Part shown: positions 60,750 to 64,000 of the stretch, piece after piece | Layout: every line of letters starts with the position of its first letter | Numbering within the stretch: the stretch's first letter is position 1 | Source of the DNA: Undibacterium parvum | Lineage (GTDB): Bacteria; Pseudomonadota; Gammaproteobacteria; Burkholderiales; Burkholderiaceae_D | Assembly: GCF_003955735.1 (NCBI RefSeq) | Contig: NZ_CP034464.1 | Span: forward strand, 1,798,001 to 1,862,000 | Direction: 5' to 3' | DNA length: 64,000 nucleotides | Made by a program: the position numbers and the translations under genes | The notes under the pieces: generated by a model | Told to the model about the DNA's origin: nothing | The model's input: the letters and a program-made list of their open reading frames with translations, nothing else | Databases searched by the model: none

Positions 60750-62081
60750 TTACTTGCTCGCTAAATGTAGATTGACCTTATCGAGCACCAGTTCTGGCTG
60801 TTCTGCCTGTTCTGCCTGAGAAATGGTTTCGTTGTTCAGACATTGCTGTAAGCGCTCCATATCCACATCCTTGCCCCACTGGCCAACGACGATAGTGGCG
60901 ACACCATTGCCGATTAAGTTGGTCAAGGCACGCGCTTCCGACATGAAGCGATCTATTCCCAGTATCAATGCCAGACCAGCCACCGGTACCCCGCCCACCG
61001 CGGATAAGGTTGCCGCCAGCACGATGAAGCCGCTACCGGTAATTCCTGCAGCACCCTTGGAGGTCAGTAGCAAGACGGCCAGAAGAGTAAGCTGCTGCGC
61101 AAGCGTCATCGGGGTATTGGTGGCTTGCGCAATGAACACTGCTGCCATGGTCAGATAGATAGACGTGCCATCCAAATTGAAGGAGTAACCGGTAGGAATT
61201 ACCAGACCAACTACCGATTTCTTCACACCCAGATTTTCCAGCTTAGCCATCATGCGCGGCAACACCGATTCGGATGAAGACGTGCCAAGTACGATCAGCA
61301 ATTCTTCTTTGATGTATTTGATGAATTTCCAGATACTAAAGCCGTGGAAACGGGCGATGCTACCGAGTACCACAAAGATAAACAATAAACAGGTCAGGTA
61401 AAACGCGAACATCAATTGCGCCAGGGAGAGCAAGGAGCCGAGACCGAATTTCCCTATCGTGAATGCCATCGCACCGAAGGCACCGATAGGCGCTACTTTC
61501 ATGATGTAGCCGACTATCACGAACAAGACATGTGAAAATTTTTCTATGAAATCAAAGATCACGGTACCGCGACCGCCGAACTGATGTAGCGCAAAACCAA
61601 ACAGTACCGAGAACATCAATACCTGTAAAATTTCGCCCTTGGCAAAGGCATCAACTACCGTACTCGGGATGATGGACATGAAAAATTCGGTGGTGGTTTG
61701 CATCTTATTGGGACCGGCAAACGCAGCCACCGCCTTGGTATCGAGCGTCGTGACGTCGATATTCATGCCAGCGCCAGGCTGCCATACATTGACCACGATC
61801 AAACCTATGATCAGTGCCAGCGTACTGACAACTTCAAAATATAAGAGTGCCATGCCGCCGGTCTTGCCGACTTTTTTCATGTCTTCCATACCGGCGATAC
61901 CAACCACCACGGTGCAGAAAATAATCGGAGCGATCATCATCTTGATCAGTTTGATGAAGGCGTCACCCAGCGGCTTCATGGATGCCCCGGTTTCAGGGCT
62001 AAAGTAACCTAGCAAGACGCCGATGAGGATGGCGGAAATTACCTGGAAGTAGAGCGATTTATATAGCGGCGGCTTATTCAT
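60750..62081 (-). CDS. dctA: C4-dicarboxylate transporter DctA
   Basis: This encodes 443 residues of the glutamate/dicarboxylate:cation symporter (DAACS) family. The conserved signatures are [55 protein letters not shown] and [19 protein letters not shown]. These match DctA, which takes up succinate, fumarate and malate. Regulation is not obvious; no sigma-54 or DctD site stands out upstream, although DctA genes are often controlled that way. The C-terminal [20 protein letters not shown] is unusual. Confidence 0.92.
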   Translation of the reverse strand: MNKPPLYKSLYFQVISAILIGVLLGYFSPETGASMKPLGDAFIKLIKMMIAPIIFCTVVVGIAGMEDMKKVGKTGGMALLYFEVVSTLALIIGLIVVNVWQPGAGMNIDVTTLDTKAVAAFAGPNKMQTTTEFFMSIIPSTVVDAFAKGEILQVLMFSVLFGFALHQFGGRGTVIFDFIEKFSHVLFVIVGYIMKVAPIGAFGAMAFTIGKFGLGSLLSLAQLMFAFYLTCLLFIFVVLGSIARFHGFSIWKFIKYIKEELLIVLGTSSSESVLPRMMAKLENLGVKKSVVGLVIPTGYSFNLDGTSIYLTMAAVFIAQATNTPMTLAQQLTLLAVLLLTSKGAAGITGSGFIVLAATLSAVGGVPVAGLALILGIDRFMSEARALTNLIGNGVATIVVGQWGKDVDMERLQQCLNNETISQAEQAEQPELVLDKVNLHLASK

Positions 62082-62293
62082 CCGTTGTCTCCATTATGTT
62101 GATGTCATGGTGGGCGTGCTGCAGACATCAAGACGAAGCTAGGTTTGAATAATGTCTAACACGAGGACGCAAATTGCCGTCTGTGTCCCATTATTGAAAA
62201 ATTTCCGGAGTAGCGCTATTGTGGCTTTCCACACCTAAGGCGTATTTATTGAGGCCTGTGTTGTTTTTTTGGCGTAGGGAAAAACCGCCAGAC

Positions 62294-63751
62294 TCAGGCG
62301 GCAGCGCTGCGTTGCTGCTGCACCAAACTTTGAATAATATTCCCCAGACTACGCAAGGCATCGTCCAATTCAGTCGTGAAGTGCATACCGCAATTGAGCC
62401 GTAAAAAGTGATTGAAGCGATTCGAGTTGGAATACAGTAAGCCGGGCGAGACCAGGATGCCTTGCTCCAATGCAGCCTCAAACACTTCCTTAGATGAGAG
62501 CTGATTCGGCATTTCTACCCAAATAGAAACGCCACCATTGGGCACACTAAGACGGGTGCCAGGCGGGAAGTAGGCGGCGATGGCCTCGGCTGTGCGTTCA
62601 CGTTGTAAGCTCAGAGTGGCACGTAAGCGCCGCAAATGGCGGTCATAAGCACTCGATTGTAGAAACTCAGCCACTACCAATTGTGACAGTTCTTCGTTGT
62701 AGCGGGTTTGCGCGTACTTCAACATATTGATGCGGGCATGCCAGCGTCCCGCCAGCATCCAGCCTACCCGCAAGCCCGGTGCCAAAATTTTGTGCAAAGA
62801 GGCGCAGTAGATCACGTTGCCTGTGGTATCCCAATGTTTGGCTGCAGTCGGCGGCAGATCATCGTTGACCAGCGCTCCATACGAATCGTCTTCGATCAAA
62901 GGCAAGTGCTGCTGCTCGCATAAGGCCACTAGCCTTTGTTTGTGCGCGTCTGGCATGATACTGCCCAGAGGGTTTTGTAGATGCGGCACCACCACCACCG
63001 CCTTGATGTTGTCATAGGTCTGCATGGCCAGCTCCAGCGCCTCGATAGAAATGCCGGTATGCGGGCTAGTGGGGATTTCCAGCGCCTTCATCCCCAGACT
63101 TTCCAAGACTTGTAGCAAGCCATAGAAAGTCGGTGACTCGACCGCGATCACATCACCGGCTTGCGCGACTGCGCGTAAGGCTAAATTTAGGGCTTCTATA
63201 CAGCCATAGGTAACGATCACCTCATCGGGGGCGGCGCTAATGCCATAGTCGAGCGCACGTTTGGCCAAGGCGTTTTTCAACTCCTTGTTGCCGCCCGGGG
63301 CGATCGCTTTCGTCAATAGATTCGGTTTATTGCGCAAAATGCGGATTGCCAGATTTCTCAGCTCGGTTTCCGGATACAGATCAGGAGCGCCAGTCGCTCG
63401 TGCCAAGTTCACTTTAACCGGGCGCTGGCCTTGCGCGATGATGGCCGAAACGCGCTCATGGATACCGACATATTGCGCCGGATCGATAGGCGTGCCGGAG
63501 GCTGGTTCGGCGACTGGCACCAACTGTACGCGCTTAGGATGACGTACAAAATAGCCAGAACGCGGGCGCGCCTCTAACCAGCCCTGAGTTTCCAGATGGC
63601 GACACAGTTGCAAGGCGGTTGACAGGCTCACTTCATGCAAGGCCATCAGTTTTCGCACCGAGGGCATACGGTCTCCTGCCCCCAGAGCGCCACTTTTAAT
63701 TGCATGCAAATAATGCTGCGCCAGGCGCTTGTAGAGTGTTTGAGTATCCAT
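62294..63751 (-). CDS. MocR/PdxR-like GntR-aminotransferase regulator
   Basis: This encodes 485 residues. The GntR winged helix (about 1-70, AGDRMPSVRKLMALHEVSLSTALQL) is fused to a fold-type I aminotransferase domain (about 105-470) with the PLP-binding Lys in ASLHKILAPGLRVGW and other motifs NPLGSIMPDAHKQ and IEDDSYGALVND. It is a transcription factor that senses PLP or an amino compound. The regulated gene probably lies to the right of the window or is dctA to the left; neither is shown. Confidence 0.9.
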   Translation of the reverse strand: MDTQTLYKRLAQHYLHAIKSGALGAGDRMPSVRKLMALHEVSLSTALQLCRHLETQGWLEARPRSGYFVRHPKRVQLVPVAEPASGTPIDPAQYVGIHERVSAIIAQGQRPVKVNLARATGAPDLYPETELRNLAIRILRNKPNLLTKAIAPGGNKELKNALAKRALDYGISAAPDEVIVTYGCIEALNLALRAVAQAGDVIAVESPTFYGLLQVLESLGMKALEIPTSPHTGISIEALELAMQTYDNIKAVVVVPHLQNPLGSIMPDAHKQRLVALCEQQHLPLIEDDSYGALVNDDLPPTAAKHWDTTGNVIYCASLHKILAPGLRVGWMLAGRWHARINMLKYAQTRYNEELSQLVVAEFLQSSAYDRHLRRLRATLSLQRERTAEAIAAYFPPGTRLSVPNGGVSIWVEMPNQLSSKEVFEAALEQGILVSPGLLYSNSNRFNHFLRLNCGMHFTTELDDALRSLGNIIQSLVQQQRSAAA

Positions 63752-63914
63752 GTTTGTATGATCCTCTGGCCGGTACAGCGTGAATAGATACAGTTGCGAC
63801 TAAATCGGACAATAACAGATCTAAAAATACCCTGCTGCTACGATGCAGATTGTCATTTTCTGTGTCTGTTATGCCTTGCAGGCTAAGGCTATTCTGTAGC
63901 TACTCTTTCACCAT

Positions 63915-64000
63915 TAGGACTTAAGCAAAATTGTTCCAGCTAGGCGTGCCGTCGAAGACAGTACTTTAGTACGGCAAGACGGATACAAGGACGCTGGGGC
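63915..64000. repeat. R2 element, copy d (runs off the window)
   Basis: TAGGACTTAAGCAAAATTGTTCCAGCTAGGCG... then CGTCGAAGACAGTACTTTAG and GGATACAAGGACGCTGGGGC, closely matching R2b. The right end is outside the window. Confidence 0.85.

Overview
The window looks like a chromosomal segment of a betaproteobacterium of the order Burkholderiales, most like Oxalobacteraceae such as Undibacterium. This is an inference from gene content: a TorF-type porin next to glnK-amtB, a SelD-pathway-type selenosugar glycosyltransferase, PEP-CTERM proteins, UbiK, a MocR-type regulator, and moderate GC. I see no rRNA, tRNA, CRISPR array, complete insertion sequence or prophage.

Layout. 1-7.2 kb holds the start of a chemotaxis receptor, a PstS-like periplasmic protein and a porin (minus strand), then comM/yifB and ubiK, and a nitrogen operon torF-glnK-amtB (plus) preceded by a sigma-54 promoter and an NtrC-like site. 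7.5-15.6 kb carries a parvulin lipoprotein, a DEAD-box helicase with two DbpA-type RNA-binding domains, a large TPR-GAF histidine kinase and a D-cysteine desulfhydrase/ACC deaminase homologue. 15.6-19.5 kb is a cyclic-di-GMP block: a degenerate GGDEF protein, a degenerate HD-GYP protein and a protein with an intact EAL domain. 19.6-26.3 kb has a double-domain methylglyoxal synthase, a coiled-coil protein, a phage-CII-like protein, a split chromate transporter, a HEPN/MNT pair with a perfect operator, a remnant of a type III restriction enzyme, a YjbR protein and an EamA transporter. 26.4-34 kb has a PEP-CTERM protein, a MerR regulator with a recognisable 19-bp-spacer promoter, an ABC-2 exporter and an ECF sigma factor.

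34-37.8 kb is an accessory patch where small enzyme genes are separated by copies of one ~116-bp inverted-repeat element, with a remnant that resembles an FRG-domain protein. 37.8-42.4 kb is a probable selenium locus: a SenB-like selenosugar synthase divergent from a putative selenate ABC transporter (binding protein, ATPase, two permeases).

42.4-50.1 kb is the strangest stretch. It consists of small minus-strand secreted, membrane or unknown genes and one phospholipase C, embedded in at least four families of non-coding repeats. Three small genes start just after copies of the same ~90-380 bp repeat that ends in GTTAGGC or GTTAAGA, and one gene pair is joined by a sequence with the R/L-box layout of an integron attC site. 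The region is best read as a decayed integron-cassette-like or MITE-rich island.

50.2-64 kb returns to housekeeping and regulatory genes: an XRE-cupin regulator with two acetyltransferases, a two-component system divergent from a Spy/CpxP-like protein, a DUF3369-GGDEF-EAL response regulator, a YegD-like Hsp70, a CorC/HlyC-family membrane protein, dctA and a MocR regulator. A 13-16 bp terminal-inverted-repeat element (family R2) recurs at 33.0, 51.9, 57.9 and 63.9 kb, and a palindromic REP-like family (R1) at 7.2, 23.4, 29.2, 34.1 and 48.3 kb.
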